A stretch of DNA of 12,341 bases from Candidatus Aegiribacteria sp. Its GTDB lineage: Bacteria; Fermentibacterota; Fermentibacteria; Fermentibacterales; JCC-6. Numbering within the stretch: position 1 is the first letter of the stretch; each line of letters begins with the position of its first letter. Under the pieces are notes generated by a model that did not search any database, had not been told where the DNA came from, and saw only the letters and a list, made by a program, of their open reading frames with translations. A program made the translations under genes and the position numbers. The stretch lies in contig DAOWJX010000208.1 in assembly GCA_030640155.1 (NCBI GenBank), positions 1 to 12,341 on the forward strand, read 5' to 3'. Shown one piece after another: positions 1 through 7,688 of the stretch.

Positions 1-1607
1 ATTCCCCAGAACGTCAGACCCTGAAGGAACTGTCCTCTGACTCCCGAATCGGGGTCTCCTGTCGCTGCATTAACCAGGTCCGCTGTCTCATCTGATTCCA
101 TTACCCATGGCCTGCAGAGCGTTCCCGCGACTGACCCCCTGACTTCGGAGCTGCCCTTTTCCATCATTATCCTGTACATGCTGATAATCGATTCATCAGC
201 ACTCTTTATAGAACTCAGCAGAATATTGAGAACATCGGTAAGAACAGTTCCGGACTCTTCAGCAGCAATGTGCAGAAGAAGTTTAGCCCTCACTTCGTCA
301 GACAGGCTGCTGTAAAATCCGGCCAGGAAATACCCTGCCCGTCTCACGCCTGATTCAGAGCTTCCAATAAGAGTATCCGCAAATGCCCGGATGATAGGAG
401 CATCTTTCGAAAGAAGCTCTTGAATTCCGTTATCGATTGCCCACATCTTCATCGTATCGCTAACCGCTAAATAGGCTTCACCGCTTCCCAGAATCCTTCG
501 GAAAGGTGCTATACCCCGGGCTGCAAGAGAACTACTGTAAAGCGACTCAAGCTCTTCTGTGGATGGAAATCTCCTGTCTTCCTGTACAATCAGTCGATCC
601 AGGAACTTGAACAGCGTTCGCTTGAAGACCGCCTCGGGAACTACCGGGTCGAAAGCTGCTAGCAGGAGGAGTTCGGCTTTCTTCAGAGAATCCTGAGATC
701 GGAACCACTTGAGAGCATCCTGACCCTGCTTCAATCGCCATTTTCTACTTGTTGAAGGTTCCGGAAGTTTGATGTGCGCATCGTGATAGGTATTAAAAAT
801 CACGGCTATTTCCGGTGAAGATGTCGCGAGAATCAGCCTGTGTCTTGTTTCGGTTGCTCTGATCATCAGTGAGAGAACCATTGACCAGAGACGAACCGGA
901 TAGACATCCACGATTCTCCTCAGTGTATCAATATCCAGGAATACCGCGCAGTCCTCCGGTCCGGTAAGAAGCTGCACTACCTCTCCGAAGTAAAGGTCGC
1001 GAGTTATGAATTCAACAGGATTCAAACCCTCCTGAGCAGCTTCAATCAGAAGCCTGCGGGCAATAGTGGTTTTCCCTGCTCCCAGAGAGCCGCTGAGGCA
1101 AACGAAGCCCCGTTTTGCGAAGACTTCCCGCGCATTCTCATATGAATTCTGGTCCACAGGTGAAACATCGATGTCTCCGTACGATTGAATCAATTCCTTA
1201 CCTTCAGGGAAGGGAAAAGACTCCCGGTTCAATCCACGAAGCCAATCCTGAACCTGATCACGAAGGAGTTCCCTTCCTTCACTGGCCGAGGAGAACGACC
1301 AGCAGAGGCTCTGATCGGAAAGCTTGAGCGCTACAGGATCATCTTCAGGTTCAGTCAGGTGACATATACCTGCTATTGGAATCCCGCGTCTGTAACAATT
1401 AAAGTATGTGTTTCTCATTTGAGCGGAAAGAGGACCATCGATTATCAGAAGAAGTGCATCGGGAAGCAGAGCATCAGGATCGACCAGTACAGTATTGTCA
1501 GCCCATCTTGGTGGAATCAGCAGCTCTGCGTCTCTCCTGACAAGGTCCTGAATCCCGCCGGGAAATCCCCTTTTCTCGAATACTGCTGCAAGTCTGAAAC
1601 TGTTCAC
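1..1607 (-). CDS. STAND-like P-loop ATPase with HEAT-like repeats (3' end outside window)
   Basis: An uninterrupted frame of 535 codons runs from a GTG at 1605-1607 to the left window edge; the C-terminus is missing. GTG is chosen because the frame is closed by a TGA just upstream and the next ATG is about 64 codons in. Residues 173-181 form a Walker A loop (GSLGAGKTT), residues 221-227 a Walker B strand (AVFLDID), and 258-264 (LILATSS) resemble a sensor-1 strand. Residues 1-130 are a separate alpha/beta-looking domain (ALLLIIDG at 51-58) that I do not recognise. Residues from about 384 on are helical with HEAT-like units ending in SGVRRAGYFLAGF, SSEVRGSVAGTL and SGVRGQFLQGL. The layout and the AREVFAKRGFVCLSG lead-in resemble nSTAND-type signalling NTPases. 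The gene starts 16 bases after the stop of the GHKL kinase gene, so it is probably in the same operon. The specific role is unknown; the ATPase assignment is firm, the STAND subclass less so. Confidence 0.82.
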   Translation of the reverse strand, partial: MNSFRLAAVFEKRGFPGGIQDLVRRDAELLIPPRWADNTVLVDPDALLPDALLLIIDGPLSAQMRNTYFNCYRRGIPIAGICHLTEPEDDPVALKLSDQSLCWSFSSASEGRELLRDQVQDWLRGLNRESFPFPEGKELIQSYGDIDVSPVDQNSYENAREVFAKRGFVCLSGSLGAGKTTIARRLLIEAAQEGLNPVEFITRDLYFGEVVQLLTGPEDCAVFLDIDTLRRIVDVYPVRLWSMVLSLMIRATETRHRLILATSSPEIAVIFNTYHDAHIKLPEPSTSRKWRLKQGQDALKWFRSQDSLKKAELLLLAAFDPVVPEAVFKRTLFKFLDRLIVQEDRRFPSTEELESLYSSSLAARGIAPFRRILGSGEAYLAVSDTMKMWAIDNGIQELLSKDAPIIRAFADTLIGSSESGVRRAGYFLAGFYSSLSDEVRAKLLLHIAAEESGTVLTDVLNILLSSIKSADESIISMYRIMMEKGSSEVRGSVAGTLCRPWVMESDETADLVNAATGDPDSGVRGQFLQGLTFWG

Positions 1608-1623
1608 CGAATCCGAGCTGCTT

Positions 1624-2037
1624 TCAGGTCAGAGGCCAGATAAGAGTAACCCTAGTTTTTCCCTCGGGCGTAAGACCGAATTCCACCCATCTTGCCAGAT
1701 TTCGTGCAATAAGGACTCCGCGTCCCCTGGAAGAAAGAAGCTCCTCTCCTTCTCCCGGATCAAATCCTGGAGCCATGTCGGGTTCCCAGATACCTTCATC
1801 ATCAATAAAGAAACGAATCCTGCTCTGGAAAGTATCAATGCTGATTGTGATAATTTTCTCAGGATCGTTGCCGTTCCCGTGCTCCATTCCGTTCTTAACA
1901 AGTTCGATAACCGCAACTGATAGGGAGGATAGTTCATCTTCCTCCACTCCAGCGTATTTCCCGATACTTTCGACAAAAAGCTGAAGAGGTTCCAGAACGG
2001 AAATTTCGCTTGGCAGCCGAATCTCTATTGTTCGCAC
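1624..2037 (-). CDS. RsbW/SpoIIAB-like GHKL ATP-binding protein (anti-sigma/serine kinase family)
   Basis: This is a 137-residue stand-alone HATPase_c domain, the usual size of RsbW/SpoIIAB/BtrW proteins. In that family the protein binds ATP, phosphorylates a STAS partner on serine, and sequesters a sigma factor or another target. The N box is ELVKNGMEHG (E45, N49). The G1-like box is DDEGIWEP (79-86), and the G2 box is SSRGRGVLIAR (102-112). The start is a GTG, two bases after the TAG of the STAS gene, with GGAG about 8 bases upstream. The next gene, the P-loop ATPase, begins 16 bases after this stop. No sigma factor or PP2C phosphatase is in the window, so the sequestered partner is unknown. 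A plain anti-sigma factor is the default reading; control of the neighbouring ATPase is an inference from synteny only. Confidence 0.87.
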   Translation of the reverse strand: MRTIEIRLPSEISVLEPLQLFVESIGKYAGVEEDELSSLSVAVIELVKNGMEHGNGNDPEKIITISIDTFQSRIRFFIDDEGIWEPDMAPGFDPGEGEELLSSRGRGVLIARNLARWVEFGLTPEGKTRVTLIWPLT

Positions 2038-2039
2038 AG

Positions 2040-2381
2040 CTATTCTCCGAAGCTGTTCAGCGCTTCCTGCTCATCATTATAAGTTTCGAAGATAGTGATC
2101 AGTTTTGTAATGATAAACAGTTCATGAATTTTCTTGGTGGCATTGAGGATCCTGAGAGATCCATCTGCTCTGGAGAGAGTTGTATGACCGGAGACTATCA
2201 CTCCAAGTCCTGAACTGTCCATCCAGGTGACTTTTCCAAGGTCAAGCAACACTTTAGAAATATCCTGATTAACAGCATTCTGAAACACTGTTTTCACATC
2301 CATGAGCTCAGGACCGCCAATAACTTTGCCGGAAAGAGAAACGACAAGCACATCACCCTTCATCTCTTCCTTGATCTTCAA
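2040..2381 (-). CDS. STAS-domain anti-anti-sigma-like protein, TTG start
   Basis: This 113-residue single STAS domain is of the SpoIIAA/RsbV type. Residues 54-60 read MDSSGLG, the conserved phosphorylation loop. By analogy with SpoIIAA the second serine (S57) is the likely target of the GHKL kinase encoded immediately downstream. When unphosphorylated, such proteins bind the kinase and release its captive. An ATG at 2402 is in frame, but a near-perfect ribosome binding site (AAAGGAGG, 2388-2395) lies between it and a TTG at 2379-2381 with 6-base spacing. The TTG start also gives the family-typical opening MKIKEEMKGDVL, so I place the start there. It is the first gene of the left block, following a 200-base non-coding gap. 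The kinase start follows its TAG by two bases, which suggests translational coupling and matched output of the two partners. Confidence 0.9.
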   Translation of the reverse strand: MKIKEEMKGDVLVVSLSGKVIGGPELMDVKTVFQNAVNQDISKVLLDLGKVTWMDSSGLGVIVSGHTTLSRADGSLRILNATKKIHELFIITKLITIFETYNDEQEALNSFGE

Positions 2382-2387
2382 CTCGGA

Positions 2388-2395
2388 CCTCCTTT
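2388..2395 (-). promoter_or_regulatory. Strong Shine-Dalgarno that fixes the STAS gene start
   Basis: Read on the minus strand this is AAAGGAGG, six bases upstream of the TTG at 2381. It lies inside the coding part of the longer ATG-initiated frame (2402), which therefore is unlikely to be the true start. Confidence 0.8.
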
Positions 2396-2437
2396 GAATC
2401 ATTTCCGGTTAAGCACACTTTCAACTTTCTTCTCCTG

Positions 2438-2465
2438 AATATAGCCGTAAATTGTCGATGTCCAA
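2438..2465 (-). promoter_or_regulatory. Possible sigma-70-type promoter of the STAS operon
   Basis: On the minus strand TTGGAC (2460-2465) and TATATT (2438-2443) are separated by 16 bases, about 40 to 55 bases upstream of the STAS ribosome binding site. The -10 match is fair and the -35 match is poor (3 of 6). A second -10-like TATACT lies further upstream without a good -35. Position in the only sizeable gap before the STAS gene supports a promoter somewhere here; the exact boxes are uncertain. Confidence 0.3.
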
Positions 2466-2515
2466 ATCATGAAAGCTGAATCAGTATATTTATCATGTTG
2501 AATACACTTTTTCGT

Positions 2516-2583
2516 AGGATAATAGCGCTATGCGTTAGTGATTCGTTATTCTTTTGAAACAGGCTCTGTATCCTTATTATCCT
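2516..2583. repeat. Inverted repeat in the gap after the hybrid kinase gene
   Basis: AGGATAATA at 2516-2524 is matched by its reverse complement TATTATCCT at 2575-2583, a perfect 9-base pair with a 50-base interval. The right arm touches the TAA stop of the hybrid kinase. A 10-base perfect palindrome, ATAGCGCTAT, sits at 2522-2531 and overlaps the left arm. There is no GC-rich stem with a T tract, so it does not look like a classical intrinsic terminator. It could be a regulator site or chance in AT-rich DNA. Confidence 0.4.
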
Positions 2584-5500
2584 TAGCTATTACTTTTTTT
2601 CATGACATCTAATAGTATTCTTCCCAGTTCAGCAACGCGATAGGGCTTTTTAATGCATCCATAGAATCCAAATTTCTCATAGTTAGCCATTACCGGATCT
2701 TCTGAATAGCCGCTTGATACAATCGCTTTTGCTCCGGGATCCATTGAAAGAAGCAGGGCAATCGCGCTTCTTCCCCCCATTCCTCCAGGTATTGTCAGAT
2801 CCATGATAACCACATCAAACGGCTTGCTGCTCCTCATCACTTCTCTGTATTTTTCCAGGGCTTCTTCACCGTTCTCAGCGAAATCAACCTTATAGCCCAG
2901 ATGTCTGAGCATCCCGCCCGCAACGTCACATACCATTTTATCATCATCCATGACAAGGATATTTCCTTCACCGGAAAGTGCTTCCTGTTCAAGTTCCATT
3001 CCGGCAGGTAAATCTCTGTCTGAAGCAGGAAGATACAGGCGGAATTCAGTTCCAACCCCAATTTCGGAATCAACAGTAATATACCCGTCATGTTTTCTCA
3101 GAATGGAATAAACAATTGAAAGTCCAAGACCGCTTCCTGTCTGTTTCGTTGTGAAGTATGGATCGAAGATCTTCTCCAGCTGCTTTGCGGGTATCCCGAT
3201 GCCCTTATCCGAAATCGTAACAGTTACATATCTTCCTTCCGGTAATGAAGGGATCTCATCCAGATTGATTACAGTATTTTCTACAGTGACTCTGATCACG
3301 CCGCCTTCCGGCATTGCCTGATCCGCATTGATGATCAGGTTGCTGATTACCTCACTGATCTGTCCTTTATCAATTTCAACAACCCAGAGGTTTTCGGGAA
3401 TGGAGATATCTCCCCGTGATTTCGATCCTCCAAGCGCGAAATTCATTGTTTCATTGATGAGGTCAGTAATGAATGTTGTCTCTCTGACAGGCGCGCCGCC
3501 CTTTGAGAAAGTAAGAAGCTGTTGTGTCAGATCTCTGGCCCGCATGGACGCGTTCTCCGATTTTGTCAGTATCTTGTACACACTGTCGGAAGGTTCAAGT
3601 GACATCTTCGCGAGAGAGATATTCCCGAGTATCGCTGAAAGCATGTTATTGAAGTCATGGGCCAGACCGCCCGCAAGGATACCGATCGATTCGAGCCGGG
3701 CAGTCTTCCTGAGCTCTTCCTCCGTCTTTCGGTGCTCTGTAATGTCGCGGAAAACAACAACGGCGCCGACCAGCCTCCTTTCCCTGTCCTGAATGGGAGC
3801 ACAACTGTACGCAACCGGTCTTTCCGAGCCGCTTTTGTCAACAAGAATCATATGATCGGAGTAGCTGATGACATCCATTGATTCCAGTACTTCATCTACA
3901 GGATCGAGGCAGGATTCTTTTGTATTCTCATTAATGATACGGAAAACACCGGTAAGTTTCTTTCCCTCTGCTTCATCCTGCAGCCATCCTGTCAGTTCTT
4001 CGGCAACCCTGTTAATCATGATAATCTCACCGGCGGTATCAGTCGCGATGACAGCGTCACCAATCGACCTTAATGTAACCGCCAACATTTCCTTTTCCGC
4101 CTCGAGCGCCTTCTCAGCGATTCCACGCTCGGTAAGATCTTTTGCCGCCTGTTCGAAAAGCTGAGCGTTCTCGATTGCGATCGCTGCCTGATCTGCCATA
4201 ATCCGGATGATGAACACATCCTGCTCATCAAACGCGTTAACCTTATCGCTCTGAACATCAAGAACACCGATCACCCTGCCCTTTACACTGACAGGAACCG
4301 TCAGCGCGGAACGGACATCAGGCAGTTCATCTATAGGAAAATATCGGGGCTCAAGTCTAATATCACCGACAAGAAGATGTTCGCCCGTAGCTGCAACATG
4401 GCCGCAGATACCGTCTTTCCCCACTTCTAGAAATATCCCCCTTGTCGGTGCGACATCGAAACCGGCTCCCGCCCTGATCGAAATCATACCTGTTACGGAA
4501 TCGATCAGAAGTATCGAGACATAACGATAACCGAACGACTCGTGAATAAGAGACACGGTAAGTTCCAGCAGCGAATCCAGTTCAAGCATTGATGCGATGT
4601 TCCGGCCTATCTCTCCGAGCGCAGCGAGCTGTGAGACTCTCTGCTCAAGAGTTGTCTCCGTTCGCTTCCTTTCGCTGATTTCATCTTTCAGTTTACTGCT
4701 GGATACATCCAGATCCTGCAGAATGTTGAGTGTCGCGATTCTCTGCTGCTCACTTTTCTCGTACCGCTCTCTCAGTTCAACTGTTCTATCCGATATGGTC
4801 CTTTCCAGGTCGGCGGTATATTCCTTGAGGCTGTTTCTTGATTCACTCAGCTCCCCGGTCATATCACTGAATGCTCTGGAGAGTTCTCCCGTTTCATCTT
4901 TTGCTTTTGACCTGATCTTAAAATCAAGATTTCCCTTCATTATCTCTTCCACGCCCATTTTCAGATTCTCGATGGGTTTTGCCAGACCTGATGAGACAAC
5001 TATTGAAAGGGACAAACCGAGGACAAGCACACCGGCCATAACGATCAGCATGCTTCGCGTTAACTTCTCAATTGGGGCAAATGCTTCATCGGTGCTGATT
5101 TCGGCAATAAGGATGCAGTCGATATCTGGAATATGGTTATGAATGCTGATGACATTCTCTCCCATATAATTCCTGGTGAAAACAGCTACAGGTTCATGTT
5201 CTTCACTCCCGAACTGACAGGTTTCCGCAATACCTCCCGCTGTCTCCAGATCAACTTCCACACTCAGAATAGCGTCTTCGATGTATATAGAAGGAGTGAG
5301 CATGAGACCGTTTCTGTCAATTATGTAAACCTCACCTGTCTCTCCGAGACCTGTCCTGTCTGTTACAGAAGAAAACAATTCCTCATCGACGTCAAAATTG
5401 ACCACAACCGCTCCGCGGAATTCACCGGAATGGAAAATCGGAGCTGAAATGCTGATTACCGGGTTATCCGTAAATCGCGAAAAGTGCAATTCCCCTTTAT

Positions 5501-5927
5501 AGGCCCCGTCAATGGTAACATTCTGAAATAATGGGTTCGTACTGAGATCGGTCCCGACGTCTGAGTGTGTTGAAATAATCACTATGCCATGCCTGTCAAG
5601 AACTCTGAACCGTGAGATCGCATCGTAAGAAGTAAGCATAGCTCTGGTTCTTCTGTTAACGGCTTCAACTGCTTCGTACGTGCTTTCTGTATCTTTAACA
5701 AGATCTATAAAAACATTTCCTGTTGATGTGAGTACTGCGAGTTCTTGATACTCGTTCAGAATCGAATTGACGTATCGCGATCTGATCTCCGCTATAGAGG
5801 CAAGATGACTGATCATCTGTTCTTCAAGAATACTCTTCGAGATGCTTCTCACTACAATAATCACGGACAGTCCAGTAGCTATAATCACAGAGAAGGCTAC
5901 AAGGAGCACCTTTGAGCGTATTCTCAC
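2583..5927 (-). CDS. Hybrid sensor histidine kinase: Cache-HAMP-GAF-PAS-HisKA-HATPase-REC
   Basis: This 1114-residue protein is an inner-membrane hybrid kinase. TM1 spans about 7-27, an extracytoplasmic double-Cache-like sensor about 35-285, and TM2 about 290-313. Then come HAMP (about 313-365), a coiled coil (365-435), GAF (about 440-590) and PAS (about 610-735). The HisKA phospho-acceptor box is LAHDFNN with H757. HATPase_c has the N box NLIINADQAMPEGG (863-876), a G1 box around D907 and a G2 box GSGLGLS (931-937). The C-terminal receiver has acidic residues D994-D996, phospho-acceptor D1043, S1071 and K1094, so it looks competent for intramolecular phosphotransfer. The start is GTG, overlapping the stop of the preceding gene as GTGA (5924-5927), so translation is probably coupled. 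The ligand of the Cache domain cannot be told. The receiver lacks an output domain, so phosphate must pass on or serve as feedback. Confidence 0.95.
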   Translation of the reverse strand: MRIRSKVLLVAFSVIIATGLSVIIVVRSISKSILEEQMISHLASIAEIRSRYVNSILNEYQELAVLTSTGNVFIDLVKDTESTYEAVEAVNRRTRAMLTSYDAISRFRVLDRHGIVIISTHSDVGTDLSTNPLFQNVTIDGAYKGELHFSRFTDNPVISISAPIFHSGEFRGAVVVNFDVDEELFSSVTDRTGLGETGEVYIIDRNGLMLTPSIYIEDAILSVEVDLETAGGIAETCQFGSEEHEPVAVFTRNYMGENVISIHNHIPDIDCILIAEISTDEAFAPIEKLTRSMLIVMAGVLVLGLSLSIVVSSGLAKPIENLKMGVEEIMKGNLDFKIRSKAKDETGELSRAFSDMTGELSESRNSLKEYTADLERTISDRTVELRERYEKSEQQRIATLNILQDLDVSSSKLKDEISERKRTETTLEQRVSQLAALGEIGRNIASMLELDSLLELTVSLIHESFGYRYVSILLIDSVTGMISIRAGAGFDVAPTRGIFLEVGKDGICGHVAATGEHLLVGDIRLEPRYFPIDELPDVRSALTVPVSVKGRVIGVLDVQSDKVNAFDEQDVFIIRIMADQAAIAIENAQLFEQAAKDLTERGIAEKALEAEKEMLAVTLRSIGDAVIATDTAGEIIMINRVAEELTGWLQDEAEGKKLTGVFRIINENTKESCLDPVDEVLESMDVISYSDHMILVDKSGSERPVAYSCAPIQDRERRLVGAVVVFRDITEHRKTEEELRKTARLESIGILAGGLAHDFNNMLSAILGNISLAKMSLEPSDSVYKILTKSENASMRARDLTQQLLTFSKGGAPVRETTFITDLINETMNFALGGSKSRGDISIPENLWVVEIDKGQISEVISNLIINADQAMPEGGVIRVTVENTVINLDEIPSLPEGRYVTVTISDKGIGIPAKQLEKIFDPYFTTKQTGSGLGLSIVYSILRKHDGYITVDSEIGVGTEFRLYLPASDRDLPAGMELEQEALSGEGNILVMDDDKMVCDVAGGMLRHLGYKVDFAENGEEALEKYREVMRSSKPFDVVIMDLTIPGGMGGRSAIALLLSMDPGAKAIVSSGYSEDPVMANYEKFGFYGCIKKPYRVAELGRILLDVMKKSNS

Positions 5928-7240
5928 CGCGATGCCTCTTTTTCAGATTCTTCAGGCAGACTGAACCTTGGTTCTCTGTCAAGTTCCTCAAGGAGGAAGT
6001 TTATCTCCCGCTTCAACTCCACCATTTTCAGTTCTCTGCCGACCGCGAGTGAATTGAATTTCTCGAGCTCTTCGTTCTTTCTCCTGAGGTCGTTCTCTCT
6101 TTTCACTCGATCTGTGATGTTCCTGGCTATCTTGATGACCTCGATAACATTTCCGTTCCCGTCCTTCACAGGAACTCCGATGTCTTCCCAGTAGCTTTCA
6201 CCTTTTGTTCCTTCAACAGCCTGCTGGTGCATGATACCGGTTTCGTTTTCTCCCGATTTTATGGCTTTAATAATAGGGCAACCATCGCATGGTTCTTCAA
6301 TCCCGGGAAAGGCCCTGTAGCAGAACTGGCCGATGCAGTCAGGGTTCATGGAAAGGGCCGTTCTGTTGGCCCAGAGTACTTTAAGATCCGTGTCCATCAG
6401 TATTATCATATCGGGGGAACCGTCGAGAAGAGCCTGTTTCTGAGCCTCGCTCTTCCGCAGCGCGTTTTCCATTCTCTTTCGCTCGGTAATCTCGCGCATG
6501 AATACCAGACCTGCACGGCTGCCCTCGTGGGTTGTAACACCGATATTGAGTTCAACGATGATCTCCTGCCCCTCAGCGGATATCAGTACCGTTTCGTACT
6601 TCTGCCGATCATCAATACCCTTAGCGAACCTCTCATATTCCGCGATTATTCTCTCTCTACTGTCAGGATGAATAAAATCGATGAACGGTTTATCGATGCC
6701 AAAACCACTGGGATAACCCATAAGTTCATATAAAAGAGGATTTGCGAAAACGATCCTGGCGTCCTGAAGTATGCAGATACCGTCACTTGAATTTTCAAAA
6801 GTCAGCCTGTACTTCTCCTCACTTTCCCTCAGTTTCATCTCGGCATTCATTTTTTCCCTGCGAATCTCTGCCTCATCCAGCGCCCTTCTTACGGCAGAGC
6901 CAAGCCTGACGAGATTATCTTTCAGAACATAATCGACAGCACCGAGTTTAATGCAGTCGACCGCCGTTTCCTCGCCGATAGTACCGGTGAAGATAATAAA
7001 TGGTATATCAGGTGAAACATTCCGATGTATGAGCAGAGCTTCAGGACCGTTGAAACCGGGCAGGCTGTAATCGGCAAGGATAAGATCGGGGTCGGTGTCA
7101 AGAGCTTCTCTGAATGAGTTCTCCGTATCCACAACGCTGTGTTCAACTTTAAATCCTTCCTTTTCAAGCTGTTTTACAGCCAGCTCAGCGTCGTCTATGT
7201 TGTCTTCCAGTATCAGCAATCTCAGGGTTTTCTCTTTCAT
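5924..7240 (-). CDS. Response regulator receiver with two PAS domains, no kinase or output domain
   Basis: The protein has 438 residues. The N-terminal receiver (about 6-122) keeps E12, D13, phospho-acceptor D57, T85 and K107. PAS1 covers about 138-255 and PAS2 about 262-378. PAS2 contains four cysteines spaced C302-x4-C307-x10-C318-x2-C321 (motif ends CDGCP), which could bind metal or an Fe-S cluster or act as a thiol switch. The C-terminus is a charged helix with LAVGRELKMVELKREINFLL (398-417), a tail I recognise from the ends of many PAS proteins and sensor kinases but whose role is not known to me. No HisKA, HATPase, GGDEF or HTH region is present. The ATG is preceded by GGAG at a good distance and lies 10 bases after the Rcp1-like gene; the hybrid kinase gene overlaps its end. 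It probably acts as a sensing relay intermediate or scaffold between the two kinases (inference). Confidence 0.93.
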   Translation of the reverse strand: MKEKTLRLLILEDNIDDAELAVKQLEKEGFKVEHSVVDTENSFREALDTDPDLILADYSLPGFNGPEALLIHRNVSPDIPFIIFTGTIGEETAVDCIKLGAVDYVLKDNLVRLGSAVRRALDEAEIRREKMNAEMKLRESEEKYRLTFENSSDGICILQDARIVFANPLLYELMGYPSGFGIDKPFIDFIHPDSRERIIAEYERFAKGIDDRQKYETVLISAEGQEIIVELNIGVTTHEGSRAGLVFMREITERKRMENALRKSEAQKQALLDGSPDMIILMDTDLKVLWANRTALSMNPDCIGQFCYRAFPGIEEPCDGCPIIKAIKSGENETGIMHQQAVEGTKGESYWEDIGVPVKDGNGNVIEVIKIARNITDRVKRENDLRRKNEELEKFNSLAVGRELKMVELKREINFLLEELDREPRFSLPEESEKEASR

Positions 7241-7250
7241 GATCCTGCTC

Positions 7251-7688
7251 CTACCTTACCGGAGATTCATTCAGCAAAAGCCAGTACATACCAAGCTGAA
7301 TTATGGCTTCAGTGAACTTTTCGAAATCAACGGGTTTCTGGATAAAGCTGTTTACCCCAAGACGGTAACTTTCGGTAAGATCCTTCTCTTCTTTCGATGA
7401 GGTTAGAATCACTACGGGAATGATTTTTGCGAGGGGGTCGCTTTTTATCCGGCGAAGCACTTCCAGACCGTCAACCTTAGGCAGCTTCAGATCCAGAAGA
7501 ACCAGATCCGGGGTACAGGGCTCAGAAGTTTTTTCATCTTCCGGAAACAACAGATTGAGAGCTTCCTCTCCATCCCTCGTGACTATTATCTCGTTGACAA
7601 GATTGTGCTTCTCGAAAGCCTTCAGGGTCAGTTCCACGTCGTCCGGATTGTCCTCGACCAGAAGTATCAACACTTCTCTCTCGTTCAT
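7251..7688 (-). CDS. Single-domain response regulator, Rcp1/CheY-like
   Basis: This 145-residue receiver has no output domain. Active-site residues are E12 and D13, phospho-acceptor D66 in LVLLDLKLP, T96-S97 in ILTSS, and K118 in QKP. The VEDNPDDVELT opening and the SYRLGVNSFIQKPVDFEKF segment are typical of Rcp1-type regulators, which commonly pair with phytochrome-like kinases having the HDLRAPLR H box. The upstream gene encodes exactly such a kinase, and the two overlap by ATGA (7685-7688), so they are almost certainly a cognate pair made together. With no output domain, it probably passes phosphate to another partner or acts by protein contact. Confidence 0.95.
   Translation of the reverse strand: MNEREVLILLVEDNPDDVELTLKAFEKHNLVNEIIVTRDGEEALNLLFPEDEKTSEPCTPDLVLLDLKLPKVDGLEVLRRIKSDPLAKIIPVVILTSSKEEKDLTESYRLGVNSFIQKPVDFEKFTEAIIQLGMYWLLLNESPVR

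Noticed and set aside
1185..1643. Open frame of 152 codons on the plus strand
   Set aside because: It lies antisense to the ATPase gene, which has clear Walker motifs, and its product has no recognisable features.
2335..2427. Possible short leader peptide on the minus strand starting at a TTG after an AGGAGA, overlapping the STAS start
   Set aside because: The frame is only about 23 codons, begins with a weak start, and shows no runs of a regulatory amino acid or attenuator stem.
4597..5142. Open frame of 181 codons on the plus strand, serine-rich
   Set aside because: It is the antisense reading of the coiled-coil and HAMP part of the hybrid kinase; the serine and leucine bias is a by-product of that coding.
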